Made by a program: the position numbers and the translations under genes. Positions 32,776 through 43,438 of a stretch of DNA of 64,000 nucleotides are shown here, one piece after another. Source of the stretch: Candidatus Palauibacter polyketidifaciens. GTDB lineage: Bacteria > Gemmatimonadota > Gemmatimonadetes > Palauibacterales > Palauibacteraceae. The stretch's first letter is position 1, and each line of letters opens with the position of its first letter. The DNA is taken from NCBI RefSeq assembly GCF_947581785.1, contig NZ_CANPVO010000013.1:124001-188000 (forward strand). The letters run 5' to 3'. The notes beneath the pieces were generated by a model, which saw only the letters and a program-made list of their open reading frames with translations, made no database searches and was not told where the DNA came from.

Positions 32776-34557
32776 TTAGTCAACCGTCTTCACGTCACCC
32801 TGGCGCTGAGTCCAGGCGCGGTTCACGTGCACGGTCAGGACATCGGCGTTGTGGTACTGGTGGTGCTTGACCGATGAGGCGTGATGCCGCAGCAGCGCCA
32901 GCGACAGGTCCCGTTCGCTCGTCGGGTCGGGACGGTCCCCGAGCACGGCCAGCTGGTTCTCCAGGTTGCCCTCGTGCGTCGCCGCGGTGAGCTCCAGCCC
33001 GGCGCCGAAGCGGAGGTTCCGGGCCACGACGCGCAGTCGTCGCTCCCTGGGGGCGGGGGCCTGTTCCTCCGTCTCCTGGGGCAGGAGGCTCAGGAGCGCC
33101 TCCTCTGCCGCCGCCCGCAGGCGGTCCGTGGCCTTGCCGCTCCACTTGTACCGGTCCGCAAAGTCCTGGAGGAACCTGTCGAGTTCCGGGAGGTTCTCCG
33201 GGCGCAGCGCCACCTCGATCCTGTGGCGGCGGGGTCCGGTCACGTCGAGGAACAGGTTCAGCAGCAGGATGGACAGCCCGCCCACGGTGAGACCGTTCGC
33301 CAGCATGCGGCCCATTGGCGTGGCGAGGTAGGCGGGGAAGATCGCCTGGAACTGGACTCCGGCCCCGATCCAGAACGCCAGGCCCGCGATCAGCGAATAC
33401 TGCCGGTCGATCCCCTCCTGAAAGAGGATCCGCATGCCCTGTACGAAGATGAGACCGAAGACGACCATAATGTAGGCGCCGAGCACCGGCGCCGGGATCG
33501 ACAGGATGACGGCGGTGATCTTCGGCACGAAGGCGAGGGCGATGAAGCCGGCCCCGATGACGACGCCGACTCTCCGGGCGGCGACGCCGATGCCGCTCGC
33601 GAGCGCGATTCCGGCGATGTACGGCCACGGCGGCAGCACGCCGGCGAAGCCGGACAGGAGCGTGCCCGCCCCGCAGGCGGCGACGGACCCCTGGACCCGG
33701 CGGAAATCGACCGCCCGCGGCTCGCGCCGGGAGAGGTGCTGCATGCGGACGTTGTCGCTGACCTGCCGGATCGTGATCACGAAGGACACGAAGAGAAACC
33801 CGGGCAGGAGCAGCCAGAAACTCGCGTCGAAGCTCAGATCGAGACCGAAGGCCGGGGGAGTGGGGATCCCGATCCAGCGGGCCTCCGCCACGCGTCCGAA
33901 GTCGAGAATCCCGAAGATGGCGGCGGTCACGCAGCCGGCGGCGATCCCGATGACGGCGTTCCAGGCCCGCACCCACCGTTTCCCCCGGAGCAGAAGGCCG
34001 ACGACGCACAGCATGGTGACCGCCGCGACGGTGGGGGCCGCGGCCGGCGGCGCGTTCTCCGGCACCCGCGTGAGCATGGCGAACGCCAGCGGCATGATCG
34101 TCACCGCCACGAGCGCCGTCAGCGTGCCCGACACGACCGGCGTGATGATGCGCCGGAGCAGCGCCAGGCGGGACGCCAGGACGAGTTGGCACAACCCCGC
34201 GACGAGCACGAGCACCCCCAGCAGCGCCGGGCCACCCGCGACGAGCGCGAGCGCGCCGACCCCGATCGAAGCCCCCGAGGCGCCCATGACGGTCAGCGTT
34301 CCTCCGCCGATGCCGGCGACACGCCTGGACTGGACGATCGTGAGCAGGCCGCCGATCACCATGCTCGCGAAGATCGCCCAGCGCAGGTAGTCGGGGCTCT
34401 GGTCCGCGACGCGCGCGACGATCGTCGTGACCACCACCAGGGGCAGGCAGACGAGGATTGCCGTCTGCGCGCCGATCACGAGGCTCATCGCGCGCGGCGG
34501 GCGTTCGTCGGCCGCGAACCGCAGCTTCGCGACGTCCGAGAGGGGTCCGTTCGCCAT
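32776..34557 (-). CDS. NCS2 (xanthine/uracil permease-like) transporter with C-terminal cytoplasmic domain
   Basis: 593 residues. The first ~450 hold about 12-14 hydrophobic segments with NCS2-like order (AMSLVIGAQTAILVCLPLVVVT near the start; ITPVVSGTLTALVAVTIMPLAF; LSGFAGVLPPWPYIAGIALASGIGV; VLGAYIMVVFGLIFVQGM). The last ~135 residues are soluble, with RPENLPELDRFLQDFADRYKWSGKATDRLRAAAEEALLSLL followed by a beta/alpha region, reminiscent of an RsbW/HATPase_c_2-like fold. It lies 13 bases after cysNC, so import of sulfate (NCS2 shares its fold with SulP) is tempting, but nucleobases or other anions are equally possible. Confidence 0.75.
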   Translation of the reverse strand: MANGPLSDVAKLRFAADERPPRAMSLVIGAQTAILVCLPLVVVTTIVARVADQSPDYLRWAIFASMVIGGLLTIVQSRRVAGIGGGTLTVMGASGASIGVGALALVAGGPALLGVLVLVAGLCQLVLASRLALLRRIITPVVSGTLTALVAVTIMPLAFAMLTRVPENAPPAAAPTVAAVTMLCVVGLLLRGKRWVRAWNAVIGIAAGCVTAAIFGILDFGRVAEARWIGIPTPPAFGLDLSFDASFWLLLPGFLFVSFVITIRQVSDNVRMQHLSRREPRAVDFRRVQGSVAACGAGTLLSGFAGVLPPWPYIAGIALASGIGVAARRVGVVIGAGFIALAFVPKITAVILSIPAPVLGAYIMVVFGLIFVQGMRILFQEGIDRQYSLIAGLAFWIGAGVQFQAIFPAYLATPMGRMLANGLTVGGLSILLLNLFLDVTGPRRHRIEVALRPENLPELDRFLQDFADRYKWSGKATDRLRAAAEEALLSLLPQETEEQAPAPRERRLRVVARNLRFGAGLELTAATHEGNLENQLAVLGDRPDPTSERDLSLALLRHHASSVKHHQYHNADVLTVHVNRAWTQRQGDVKTVD

Positions 34558-34570
34558 CAGCGATCCTCCG

Positions 34571-36427
34571 TTACGGGAGTCGGGAGAGCTTGTCCGTCAG
34601 CAGCTCCACGCATTCTTCCGGGGAGAGCGTCTCCGTGTCCAGGCGGAGGTCGGGGCGTTCGGGCCGTTCGTAGGGACTGTCGACTCCCGTGAAGTTCCGG
34701 ATCTCGCCCCTGAGCGCCTTGGCGTAGAGGCCCTTCGGGTCGCGTTCCGCACACGCCTCAAGCGATGCGTCCACATGAACTTCCATGAATTCGCCGGGCT
34801 CGAACAGGCTGCGGGCATAGTCGCGTTCCGACCGGAAGGGGCTGATGAAGGCAACGATCACGATCAGGCCCGCGTCGACCATGAGGCGGGCGACCTCCGC
34901 TACCCGCCGGATGTTCTCCACCCGGTCCGCTTCGGTGAAACCCAGATCGCGGCACAGGCCATGGCGCACGTTGTCGCCGTCCAGAAGGTACGTATGCCGC
35001 CCCTCGATGGTCAGGCGGCGGTCGAGCAGGTTGGCGATGGTCGACTTGCCCGAAGCGGACATCCCGGTCAGCCACACGCATTGCGCGCGCTGGAGCTTGA
35101 GCCGCGAGCGGACCTCCTTCGACACGTCCAGATGCTGCCATTTCACATTCGCCGCCCGCATGAGCGGGAAGAGGATCGTGCCGGCCGCGGCGGTCGCGTT
35201 CGTGGCCCGGTCGATCAGGATGAAGCCGCCCAGCGCGCGTGACTCGTCGAAGGGCGCGAAGGGGACGGCACGGTTGGTCGCGAGGTTCACGGTGCCGAGG
35301 TCATTTGATTTCAGGACGGAGGCGGCCAACTGGTTGCCGTTGGATACGTCCAGCCGGTGCCTGATCCGGGTGACGGCGGCGCCGACTTCCCGTGAGTGGA
35401 GCTTCATCACGTACGGCCGACCCACGGCGAGAGGCTCGTCGTGCATCCAGACGAGGCGCGCCTGGAACTGGTCCGCCACCCCCACGGGTTCGTCGGCGTC
35501 CACGACGACGTCGCCCCGCGTGACATCGACGTCGGGAGCCAGCGTCAACGTCACGGCGTCGCCGCGGCCGGCGCGGTCGCGGGTTCGGTTCCCCACGAGG
35601 ATCGACGCCACGCGGCTCTCGGTTCCGGCGGGCGAGATGCCGACGGCATCGCCGACCGCCACCGTGCCGCCGGCCACCCGTCCGCAGTATCCGCGAAAGT
35701 CGGCATGCGGCCGATTCACATACTGGACCGGCATCCGGAAGGGCCGGCCGGCGGGGGATTCCTCGACGTCCACGGTCTCGAGATGGGCGAGCAGCGTCGG
35801 ACCCGCATACCAGGGCGCCGACGCGCCGTTTCGAGTGAGGTTGGCCCCGGTCAGCGCCGAAACCGGAATCGCCTCGACCGCAGCGAGACCGATCTCGTCG
35901 GCGATCGCGCGGTAGGAGGTCCGGATCGACTCGAAGATGCCCCGGTCCCATTCGACGAGATCCATCTTGTTCACGGCGAGAACGACGCGGCGGACGCCGA
36001 ACATGGCCACGATCCGCGTGTGCCGCGCCGTTTGGGGCAGCACGCCCTTGCGGGCATCCACTAGGACGACGGCCAGGTCCGCGGTCGAGGCGCCCGTCGC
36101 CATGTTGCGCGTGTACTGCTCGTGGCCGGGCGCGTCGGCCACGATGAACCGGCGGCTCGGCGTCTCGAAGCTCCGGTACGCGACATCGATCGTGATGCCC
36201 TGTTCGCGCTCGTCCCGCAGTCCGTCGACGAGCAGGGCGAGATCGGTTTCCGTCCCCTGCGTGCCGTAGCGGACCGAATCCCGTTCGAGGCGCCTCAGTT
36301 CGTCCGAAAAGACCTGCCGGCAGTCGTACAGCAGTCGGCCGATGAGGGTGCTCTTGCCGTCGTCGACGCTGCCGCAGAGCACGAAGCGAAGGGTCGCCGG
36401 CACCGGCGGCGGCATCGGCGGCGGCAT
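34571..36427 (-). CDS. cysNC: sulfate adenylyltransferase GTPase subunit fused to adenylylsulfate kinase (CysN/CysC)
   Basis: 618 residues. The N-terminal part is the CysN GTPase: G1 GSVDDGKST, GITIDVAYRSF, DAPGHEQYTRN, NKMDLV, then the EF-Tu-like beta domains (PVQYVNRPHADFRGYCGRV). The C-terminal ~165 residues are APS kinase: P-loop GMSASGKST at about 455-463, DGDNVRHGLCRDLGF, and FISPFR at about 528-533 with the catalytic serine. With CysD it converts sulfate and ATP to APS and then PAPS, the sulfuryl donor for sulfotransferases. Its ATG overlaps the cysD stop (TGATG). The fused form is typical where PAPS is used for sulfation. Confidence 0.93.
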   Translation of the reverse strand: MPPPMPPPVPATLRFVLCGSVDDGKSTLIGRLLYDCRQVFSDELRRLERDSVRYGTQGTETDLALLVDGLRDEREQGITIDVAYRSFETPSRRFIVADAPGHEQYTRNMATGASTADLAVVLVDARKGVLPQTARHTRIVAMFGVRRVVLAVNKMDLVEWDRGIFESIRTSYRAIADEIGLAAVEAIPVSALTGANLTRNGASAPWYAGPTLLAHLETVDVEESPAGRPFRMPVQYVNRPHADFRGYCGRVAGGTVAVGDAVGISPAGTESRVASILVGNRTRDRAGRGDAVTLTLAPDVDVTRGDVVVDADEPVGVADQFQARLVWMHDEPLAVGRPYVMKLHSREVGAAVTRIRHRLDVSNGNQLAASVLKSNDLGTVNLATNRAVPFAPFDESRALGGFILIDRATNATAAAGTILFPLMRAANVKWQHLDVSKEVRSRLKLQRAQCVWLTGMSASGKSTIANLLDRRLTIEGRHTYLLDGDNVRHGLCRDLGFTEADRVENIRRVAEVARLMVDAGLIVIVAFISPFRSERDYARSLFEPGEFMEVHVDASLEACAERDPKGLYAKALRGEIRNFTGVDSPYERPERPDLRLDTETLSPEECVELLTDKLSRLP

Positions 36428-37335
36428 CAGAAATAGCCCTGCTTCTTCTTGAGTTCCATCGAACCGTCGCGGTCGTGGTCGATGAGACGCCCCTCGCGTT
36501 CGGAGCGATCCGTGCCGAGCGTCTCGGCGATGACCGCGTCGAGCGTATCCGCGTCACTCTCGACCGCGGCCGTCAGCGGGTAGCAGCCCAGCGTCCGGAA
36601 GCGGACGCGCCGTTGCTGCGACTCCTCGCCCGGGAGCAGCGGCATCCGGTCGTCGTCGACCATGATCCACCGTCCATCCCGCTCGACGACGGGACGTTCG
36701 GCGGCGTAGTAGAGCGGTACGATCGGGATCTCCTCCGCGCGGATGTACCGCCAGACGTCCGCCTCGGTCCAGTTGGAGAGCGGCGACACGCGCAGGGATT
36801 CTCCGGGCCCCAGGCGCGTGTTGTACAGGTTCCACGGCTCCGGACGCTGCGCCTTCGGGTCCCATTGGTGGGCCGCGTCGCGCAGGGAAAACACGCGTTC
36901 CTTGGCGCGCGACTTCTCCTCGTCCCGCCGCGCCCCGACGAAGATGATGTCGTGCCTGCCCTCGTCGAGCGCCTGCCGCAGCGCCGCCGTCTTCATGACA
37001 TCGGTGTAGCGTTCCGATCCGTGATCGAACGGATTGACGCCCTCACGCAGCCCGTCCTCGTTGGTGTGAACCCGGAGTTCCACGCCCGCTTCCGCCGCCG
37101 TCCGGTCCCGGAAGTCAATCATCTCACGGAACTTCCATGTCGTGTCGATGTGCAGCAGGGGGAACGGCGGCGCGGCCGGCCAGAAGGCCTTCCGGGCGAG
37201 GTGCAGGAGCACCGACGAGTCCTTCCCGATCGAATACAGCATCACGGACCGCGACGACGCCGCGAGCCCCTCCCGGAGGATTTCGATGGCTTCGGACTCC
37301 AGCGACGCCAGCCAGGCGCCCGAGAGATCGTTCAG
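36427..37335 (-). CDS. cysD: sulfate adenylyltransferase subunit 2 (CTG start, overlaps RND stop)
   Basis: 302 residues when started at the CTG at 37335, exactly the usual CysD length. The N terminus then reads [18 protein letters not shown]...[13 protein letters not shown], aligning with the conserved CysD opening; PP-loop SIGKDSS is at about 35-41. The first ordinary start (GTG 37245) would delete 30 conserved residues. GGGAGGG (37344-37350) precedes the CTG by 8 bases, and the CTG overlaps the TGA of the RND pump gene (CTGA). C-terminal features [17 protein letters not shown] and [11 protein letters not shown] are intact. It makes APS with CysN. Confidence 0.92.
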   Translation of the reverse strand: MNDLSGAWLASLESEAIEILREGLAASSRSVMLYSIGKDSSVLLHLARKAFWPAAPPFPLLHIDTTWKFREMIDFRDRTAAEAGVELRVHTNEDGLREGVNPFDHGSERYTDVMKTAALRQALDEGRHDIIFVGARRDEEKSRAKERVFSLRDAAHQWDPKAQRPEPWNLYNTRLGPGESLRVSPLSNWTEADVWRYIRAEEIPIVPLYYAAERPVVERDGRWIMVDDDRMPLLPGEESQQRRVRFRTLGCYPLTAAVESDADTLDAVIAETLGTDRSEREGRLIDHDRDGSMELKKKQGYF

Positions 37336-40300
37336 CGCTCGATCCCTCCCGCAGCCAGACCCAGTTTCGGCTTCCGCCGCCAGCGAACGAAGGCCCGCTT
37401 CGCCCGCACCGTGAACGTGTAGTTCATCATCGCCAGAGCCGGCACGGCGAGCATGATGATGAAGGTCGCGAACAGAATCCCGAACCCGAGGCTCACCGCC
37501 ATGGGCGAGAGGAACTGCGCCTGCGTGCTGCGCTCCAGGATGATCGGCGAGACCCCCAGGAAGGTGGTCACGGAGGTCAGCATGATGGGCCGGAAGCGGA
37601 CCTTCGCCCCCTGCACGATGGCCTCGGACATGGGAAGCCCCGAGCGGTGCCGTTCGTTGATGAAATCGATGAGGACGAGCGAGTCGTTCACGACCACGCC
37701 CGACAGGCCCACGAGCCCGAACATGGAGAGCATGCCGAGATCCAGGCCCATGATCAGGTGCCCGATCGCGGCGCCGACGAGCCCCAGCGGAATCGAGGCC
37801 ATGACGACGAGCGGCTGCAGGTACGAGCGGAAGGGGATGGCGAGGAGCGCGTAGATCGCGAGCAGGGCAAGCAGGAAACCGCGGGCGATCCCCTCGAACG
37901 CCAGCGTCTGCTGGCGCTGCTCTCCGCCGAACCCGTAGCGAAGGCCCGGATACCGGGCCTGCAGTTCCGGCAGGATCGCGGAGGTGATCTCCGTGTTGAC
38001 CTCCTGCCCCGTGATCACGGCCGCGTCCACATCCGCCGTGACCGTCACGATGCGGCGCCCGTCGATCCGGTTGATGGTCGATGAGGCGACCCCGAACGAC
38101 ACATCCGCGACCTCCGACAGCGGCGCCTCGCCGCCCGTCGGCGTGCGGATCCGGTAGTCCTGCAGATCGGCGAGCGTGTTCCGCTCCGACTCGGGAAGCC
38201 GGACGTAGACGCGCACTTCGTCGCGGCCCCGCTGCAGGCGGTAGACCTCGTTCCCGAAGAACGCCCCGCGCACCTGGCGCGCCAGGTCGTCGAGCGTGAT
38301 CCCGAGGGTGCGGGCGGCGGGCCTGAGTTCCAGCTCCAGCTCGCGCTTGCCCTGGCCCCGGTCGTCACGCACCTCCGTCACGCCCGCGATGCGCACTAGG
38401 CGGTCCGTGAACGCCGGCACCGCCGCGTTCAGCACCGCCGTGTCCGGATGGGAAAGTTCCACCTGCACCGGCGATCCCAGATCGATGAGGATGGAACTGA
38501 ACGTGAGTTCCCGCGCGCCCGCGACCGGCCCGACGCGCTCCCGCCAGGCCCGCTCCACCTCGATGGCCGGCAGGTCCCGGATCTCCGGGTCGGTCAGCCG
38601 CAGACTCACCTCGGCGATGTTCGAGCGGACGAAGCTCGCTTCGGCGCTCATGCCGGGGCCTCCGGCCTGCGAGGGACGCTGCCCGATGCTCGTGAACACC
38701 GCCTCGACCAGCGGCGGCTCGTCATCCGGCAACTGCGCTTCCAGTTCCGCGATCGCCGCGTATCCCTGCCCCTCCACGTAGCGCGCGACTTCCGCGGTGC
38801 GCTCGCTGGTCGTACCCTCGGACATCTCGATGTACGCGACGACCTCCTCGCCCTCGATCACGGGCAGAAGGCTGAACCGGAGATGCCGTCCCGCCACCAG
38901 CCCCCCCACGATCATCAGGGAGGAGACGGCCCCGAGCACGGTCAGGCCCGGCCGCCGCACGGCGAAGCGCACGGAGCGCTCCAGCGGCCCGTCGATGAAG
39001 CGCTGCAGGCTTGTCTGGACGAGCGCCTGCAGGCGGTAGACGGGCCCCAGCCAGCCTCCCTTCCCGCGGCTCGCGCCCGGGGCCGGGAGGTGCGAAAGGT
39101 GATACGGGAGGATGAACAGGACCTCGACGAGCGAAAGCAGCAGCACGGAGATCACGATCGCGGGGATCACGTAGAGGAACTTCCCAAGGCTGCCGGGCAC
39201 GAAGAGGAGCGGGGTGAACGCCGCGACGGTCGTGAGCACGGCGAAGATCACGGGCACGGAGACGCGTCTCGTGCCCTTGATTGCCGCCCGCAGGGCGGCC
39301 GTTCCTTTCTCCCGTTCGGCGAAGATGTTCTCCCCCACCACGATCGCGTCGTCCACCACGATCCCGATCGCGAGGATGAAGCCGAACAGCGCCATCATGT
39401 TGATGGAGATACCGGCCCACGCCATCACCGCGAACACGCCCGCGAAGGAGAGGAAGATCCCGACCGCGGTCCAGAACGCCAGGCGCAGGTCGAGGAAGAG
39501 GGCAAGGGCGATGAGAACCAGGATCAGACCCAGCCGGCCGTTCTTGATGAGGAGGTCGATGCGGCTCTGCAGGTATGAGGCTTCACTGCGCCAGATGCTG
39601 TAGTCGACGCCTCGCGGGAGCGCGAGGGCCAACTCCTCTTCCAGGTAGCGCTCGACTTCGTCCGAGATCTCCAGGACGCGCTCGTCTCCCGTCCGCATGA
39701 CCTGGACGAAGGCCGTCGGTTGCCCGTTGTAGGCGTTGATGAGGTCGACGTCCTCGAAACCGTCCCGGATGTCCGCGACGTCGGAGAGGCGGAGCATCGA
39801 CCCGTCGACGTTCGCCCGCACGACGATGTCCGCGAAGTCCGCCCGGGTGTAGTTCTGGCCGCGGATGTGAACGAGGATCTCCTCGCGGTCGGTCTCGACG
39901 CTGCCGCCGGGAAGGTCGAGGCTGCCCCGCCGCACCGCCGCGGACACCTCGTCGAGGGTCAGGCCATGCGCGCGCAGGGCCGCCTTCGACACTTCGATCG
40001 AGATCTCGTACTGCCGGACGCCGGAGACGCGGACGAGGGAGATGGTCGGCAGCGAAGTGAGGTCATCCTTGACCCGGTTCGCGATCTCCTTGAGCGTCCG
40101 CTCGGGAGCGTCGCCGAAGATCGCGATCTCCATGACGCGGCCCTGCGCGCTCAGCGCGACGACCTCCGGCTCTTCCGCGTCGACCGGGAAGCTCGTGATC
40201 CGGTCGATGGCGGACTTGATCTCGTCCAGCGTCTTCGACTCGTCCGTGCCCAGCGACAGTTCGGCGAGCACGATGCCGACACCCTCCGAAGCGGCGCCCG

Positions 40301-40544
40301 TCACGCGGTCGACGCCCTGGATGCCCGTGATCCGCTCCTCGACCCGCCGCACGATCGCCTGTTCGACTTCGTCGGGCGACGCTCCGGGGTACTGGACCTG
40401 TACCTGGATCGTGTCGAGGGAGATCTCGGGGAACGTCTCCTGGGGCAGGCTGATGAGGCTCACGAATCCCGCCAGGATGATCAGCACCATCAGCAGGTTC
40501 GCGGCGACTCCATGCTTGGCCATCCACCCGATCGCCCGCCTCAT
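37332..40544 (-). CDS. RND-family efflux pump, inner-membrane subunit
   Basis: 1070 residues, standard length for AcrB/MexB-type pumps. It starts [30 protein letters not shown], contains [19 protein letters not shown], the mid-protein membrane bundle ([54 protein letters not shown] with the proton-relay aspartates DD), and the second-half counterpart [21 protein letters not shown]. The ATG at 40544 overlaps the adaptor stop (ATGA), and its own stop overlaps the cysD start. It should drive proton-linked export with the adaptor and outer-membrane protein; the substrate is unknown, but its coupling to sulfation genes is notable. Confidence 0.93.
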   Translation of the reverse strand: MRRAIGWMAKHGVAANLLMVLIILAGFVSLISLPQETFPEISLDTIQVQVQYPGASPDEVEQAIVRRVEERITGIQGVDRVTGAASEGVGIVLAELSLGTDESKTLDEIKSAIDRITSFPVDAEEPEVVALSAQGRVMEIAIFGDAPERTLKEIANRVKDDLTSLPTISLVRVSGVRQYEISIEVSKAALRAHGLTLDEVSAAVRRGSLDLPGGSVETDREEILVHIRGQNYTRADFADIVVRANVDGSMLRLSDVADIRDGFEDVDLINAYNGQPTAFVQVMRTGDERVLEISDEVERYLEEELALALPRGVDYSIWRSEASYLQSRIDLLIKNGRLGLILVLIALALFLDLRLAFWTAVGIFLSFAGVFAVMAWAGISINMMALFGFILAIGIVVDDAIVVGENIFAEREKGTAALRAAIKGTRRVSVPVIFAVLTTVAAFTPLLFVPGSLGKFLYVIPAIVISVLLLSLVEVLFILPYHLSHLPAPGASRGKGGWLGPVYRLQALVQTSLQRFIDGPLERSVRFAVRRPGLTVLGAVSSLMIVGGLVAGRHLRFSLLPVIEGEEVVAYIEMSEGTTSERTAEVARYVEGQGYAAIAELEAQLPDDEPPLVEAVFTSIGQRPSQAGGPGMSAEASFVRSNIAEVSLRLTDPEIRDLPAIEVERAWRERVGPVAGARELTFSSILIDLGSPVQVELSHPDTAVLNAAVPAFTDRLVRIAGVTEVRDDRGQGKRELELELRPAARTLGITLDDLARQVRGAFFGNEVYRLQRGRDEVRVYVRLPESERNTLADLQDYRIRTPTGGEAPLSEVADVSFGVASSTINRIDGRRIVTVTADVDAAVITGQEVNTEITSAILPELQARYPGLRYGFGGEQRQQTLAFEGIARGFLLALLAIYALLAIPFRSYLQPLVVMASIPLGLVGAAIGHLIMGLDLGMLSMFGLVGLSGVVVNDSLVLIDFINERHRSGLPMSEAIVQGAKVRFRPIMLTSVTTFLGVSPIILERSTQAQFLSPMAVSLGFGILFATFIIMLAVPALAMMNYTFTVRAKRAFVRWRRKPKLGLAAGGIER

Positions 40545-41860
40545 GAGCCGTCTCCTTCCCGCTCGTCGCCGCCAGCGCCCCGCTCCCACGGCTCCGCGCT
40601 CTCCAGCAACTGAACCGGCCGCACCGTCATGCCCTCTGTGACGAAGAGGAGCATCGAAACGATGACCGGGGTGCCGTCCGGGATCGGTCCGAGCACGACG
40701 GCTTGATCGTCCACTTCCTGGATCGGCTCGACCGGCGTCATCACGAGCAGGGTGTCGTCCGCCACCGTCCAGAGGACATCGCCGTCGCGGACGGCGGCGG
40801 CCGGGACGACGGCGTATTCCTCGAAGCTCGTGCCTTCGATGTCCACCGTGGCGTAGCTGCCGAGCAGGAGAGGCGGTCGCCGGGGATCGTCCTCCGGGGG
40901 GGTGAACGGCTCGGGGACGGTGACGACCACGTCGACCGTTCGCGTCTGCTCGTCGAGCGCGGCCTCCGCCCGGTCCACGTATCCCGACCACGCGTACTCG
41001 ACCCCGCCGTACTCGGACACGATGTCCACCGGGATGCGGGTCGCGGCATCGCCGGCGCGCGCACTCCACAGACGCTCGATCAGCGCCGCCTCGTTGTCGC
41101 TCAGGGGCACGACGATTTCCACGGCGTCCGTCGCGTACAGGCGGCCGACGGCCTGGCCGGCCGCGACGAACTGCCCTGGATCGACCGTCTCCTCGCGCAC
41201 GATCCCGTTGAACGGGGCTCGAATCCAGGTCCGTTCAAGCGCCAGGCGCGCGTCCTCCAGCCTGGCCCTGGCGCTCCTGAGGGCCGCCGCCGCCGCATCG
41301 AGTTGCGGCTGCCGCGTGACGAGCGCGTTCGGCGGCGTCGGGTCGAGGTTCTCGCGGGCGGCGAGCCGCCTCCATTCGTCGAGCGCGAGGCGCGCGTTCT
41401 CCTCGGCTTCCAGCAACGCCACCTCGCGCTGGGCGACGTCCGCCTCCGCGGCCTCGACGGCGTTCTCGTAGTCCGCCGGGTCTACCCGCAGGAGCGGCTC
41501 GTCCGCGACGAAGCGCCCGCCGCTCACCAGGGCGGCCGAGGTCCAGATCACGCGCCCGCCGACCTGCGACGCGATCGTAACTTCCGCGCTGGGACGGACC
41601 GTGCCGCCGCCCCGCACCTTGATCGCGCCCTGCGTCACGCGGGCGGGCACCGTGCTGACCGTGGGGATCACGCGCGGAGGCTCCACCTCCGCCGGTGCGG
41701 CGCGCATGCCGAACAGCAGCGCGAAGCCGAACACGCCCACGCCGATAACGATCGCCCCCTGTACCAACCGCTTCGTGAACGCGGGCAGGGCGACGGGCGC
41801 CCTCGTGTCCCCGGCCTCGTGCGGCGTGTGCGGCGTGTGCCGCGATCCGTCTTCCATCAT
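40541..41860 (-). CDS. RND efflux periplasmic adaptor (membrane fusion protein)
   Basis: 439 residues. One N-terminal membrane anchor (LVQGAIVIGVGVFGFALLFGM), a lipoyl/barrel-sandwich half (GTVRPSAEVTIASQVGGRVIWTSAALVSGGRFVADEPLLRVDPADYE), a helical hairpin of about 100 residues (EAAEADVAQREVALLEAEENARLALDEWRRLAAREN...), the second lipoyl half (TWIRAPFNGIVREETVDPGQFVAAGQAVGRL), and beta-barrel and membrane-proximal domains. It bridges the RND pump and the outer-membrane channel. It starts 6 bases after the outer-membrane gene's stop and overlaps the RND gene by ATGA. Confidence 0.92.
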   Translation of the reverse strand: MMEDGSRHTPHTPHEAGDTRAPVALPAFTKRLVQGAIVIGVGVFGFALLFGMRAAPAEVEPPRVIPTVSTVPARVTQGAIKVRGGGTVRPSAEVTIASQVGGRVIWTSAALVSGGRFVADEPLLRVDPADYENAVEAAEADVAQREVALLEAEENARLALDEWRRLAARENLDPTPPNALVTRQPQLDAAAAALRSARARLEDARLALERTWIRAPFNGIVREETVDPGQFVAAGQAVGRLYATDAVEIVVPLSDNEAALIERLWSARAGDAATRIPVDIVSEYGGVEYAWSGYVDRAEAALDEQTRTVDVVVTVPEPFTPPEDDPRRPPLLLGSYATVDIEGTSFEEYAVVPAAAVRDGDVLWTVADDTLLVMTPVEPIQEVDDQAVVLGPIPDGTPVIVSMLLFVTEGMTVRPVQLLESAEPWERGAGGDEREGDGS

Positions 41861-41866
41861 TCCGCC

Positions 41867-43438
41867 CTATCTCCGATCAGGGAGCGACGCCGCGTCCCCC
41901 GTGTCTTCATTAATCTCGACGTCCTCTACATCCTCGACATCCTCCGCCACCCACGCGCCGCCCAGGGCGCGGTGCACGGCGAGCCGCGCCTCCCCGATGC
42001 CGCGTTCGGCGAGCACCCGGGTGGTTTCGGCGCCGTTCAGATTGACCCGCGCGTCGAGGTACTCGACATAATCCCCCACTCCGCTCTGGTAGCGCTCCAA
42101 CTGGTTCTCCAGCGAGGCGCGGGCGTCGGCGACCTGTTCCATGACCTGCGCGTACCGCTCCCGCTCGTTCTCGAACTGACGCAGGCTCGTCCGCACCTCC
42201 CGGTAGGCTCCCAGCACCGTGCGCGCGTAGGCGATCAGCGCCTGGTCGTACTGCGCCCAGGCCGCCCCGAGGTTGGCCCGCAGGCGACCGCCCTGGAAGA
42301 TCGGCGCGACGAGGCCGCCGATCAGGTTCGTGAACCACTGGTCGACGAACCGCAGGTCTCCGAGTTCGCCCGCCTGGCGCCCGGCGGCCCCGTTCAGTGA
42401 GATCGTGGGGAGCAGCTCGGCCCGGCGCGCCCCGACCCTGCGGCGCGCCGCCTCGACGCGCTCGAACGCGGCCATGACGTCGGGCCGGTCCTCGAGCAGC
42501 GACACCGGCAGTCCACCCGGAATCGGGGTCGTATCGATCGCCGGATCGAGTGTCGGCGGTAGAAGATCTTCGATCATCCCCGCGTACCGTCCGACGAGGA
42601 GGGCCAGGCGACCCTCGGCGTCGTCCACGGCCGTGCGCAGCCCCGGCAGGTTCGACTCGGCGGTCCGGTACTGCTGCCGGATCGCGTAGAGTTCGAAGGT
42701 GTTCGTGACGCCCGCCTGATACCGCTCCCGGGTGAGTTCGGCGCGCTCCCGCAGCAGGTCGACGTTGTCCTCGGCGACCGCGAGCTGCCCTCGCGCCGAG
42801 ACGACCTCGAGATACGTCGAGATGGTGGACGCGATCACCGTGAGCCGTACGGTCTCCGCGTCCGCCCGGGAAGCCAGGAAGTCGCGGACCGCCGCCCCGG
42901 ATTCGTTGCGCAGCCGGCCCCAGAAATCCAGTTCGTAGGCGAAGCCCAGCGAGGCCGAGTACGTCGTGAACTCGAACCGGTCGGGGAAATCGAAGCTGAA
43001 CCCCGGGATCGGGCTCTCGCCGCCATCGTCGCCCCCGAACTGCGACCCGAGGCCCGTGTTGGCGGGGGTGCTGGACCGGTTGCCGTTCGCGTCGAGCGTC
43101 AGCGCCGGGAAGAGCGGCGCGCGCGCGATCCGGTACCGGTGCCGCAATTCCTCAAGCCGCGCGACGGCCTCGTGCAGGTCGAGGTTGGCGACGAGCGCGG
43201 TCTCGATCAGGCGGTCCAGCGTCGCGTCGTCGAACGCACGCCACCAGTCGCGGGCTTCAGGCGCCTCCTCGGCCGCGGGAGCTTCCGCATCGTACGCCGC
43301 GGGCAGTTCGGCGACCGTGGCCGGGAGCCGGGGGCCCGGCGCGAACGAACACGCGCCCACCGCCGCGAGCAGGAGAAACCCGCCCGTTCGCAGGAAACCG
43401 CGCGCCCCGACCCCGGAGACCGTCGTCGCGGCGCTCAC
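41867..43438 (-). CDS. TolC/OprM-type outer-membrane efflux lipoprotein
   Basis: 523 residues from a GTG that overlaps the TetR stop (GTGA). A lipoprotein signal (GFLLLAAVGAC, lipobox Cys) is followed by the NodT/OprM pattern: DWWRAFDDATLDRLIETALVANLDLHEAVARLEE, AYELDFWGRLRNESGAAVRDFLASRAD, and the second repeat VSLLEDRPDVMAAFERVEAARRRVGARRAELLPTISLNG. Long coiled helices form the periplasmic tunnel. It supplies the outer-membrane exit for the RND system encoded downstream. The C-terminal ~15 residues (EDVEDVEDVEINEDTGDAA) are an acidic repeat. Confidence 0.9.
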   Translation of the reverse strand: MSAATTVSGVGARGFLRTGGFLLLAAVGACSFAPGPRLPATVAELPAAYDAEAPAAEEAPEARDWWRAFDDATLDRLIETALVANLDLHEAVARLEELRHRYRIARAPLFPALTLDANGNRSSTPANTGLGSQFGGDDGGESPIPGFSFDFPDRFEFTTYSASLGFAYELDFWGRLRNESGAAVRDFLASRADAETVRLTVIASTISTYLEVVSARGQLAVAEDNVDLLRERAELTRERYQAGVTNTFELYAIRQQYRTAESNLPGLRTAVDDAEGRLALLVGRYAGMIEDLLPPTLDPAIDTTPIPGGLPVSLLEDRPDVMAAFERVEAARRRVGARRAELLPTISLNGAAGRQAGELGDLRFVDQWFTNLIGGLVAPIFQGGRLRANLGAAWAQYDQALIAYARTVLGAYREVRTSLRQFENERERYAQVMEQVADARASLENQLERYQSGVGDYVEYLDARVNLNGAETTRVLAERGIGEARLAVHRALGGAWVAEDVEDVEDVEINEDTGDAASLPDRR

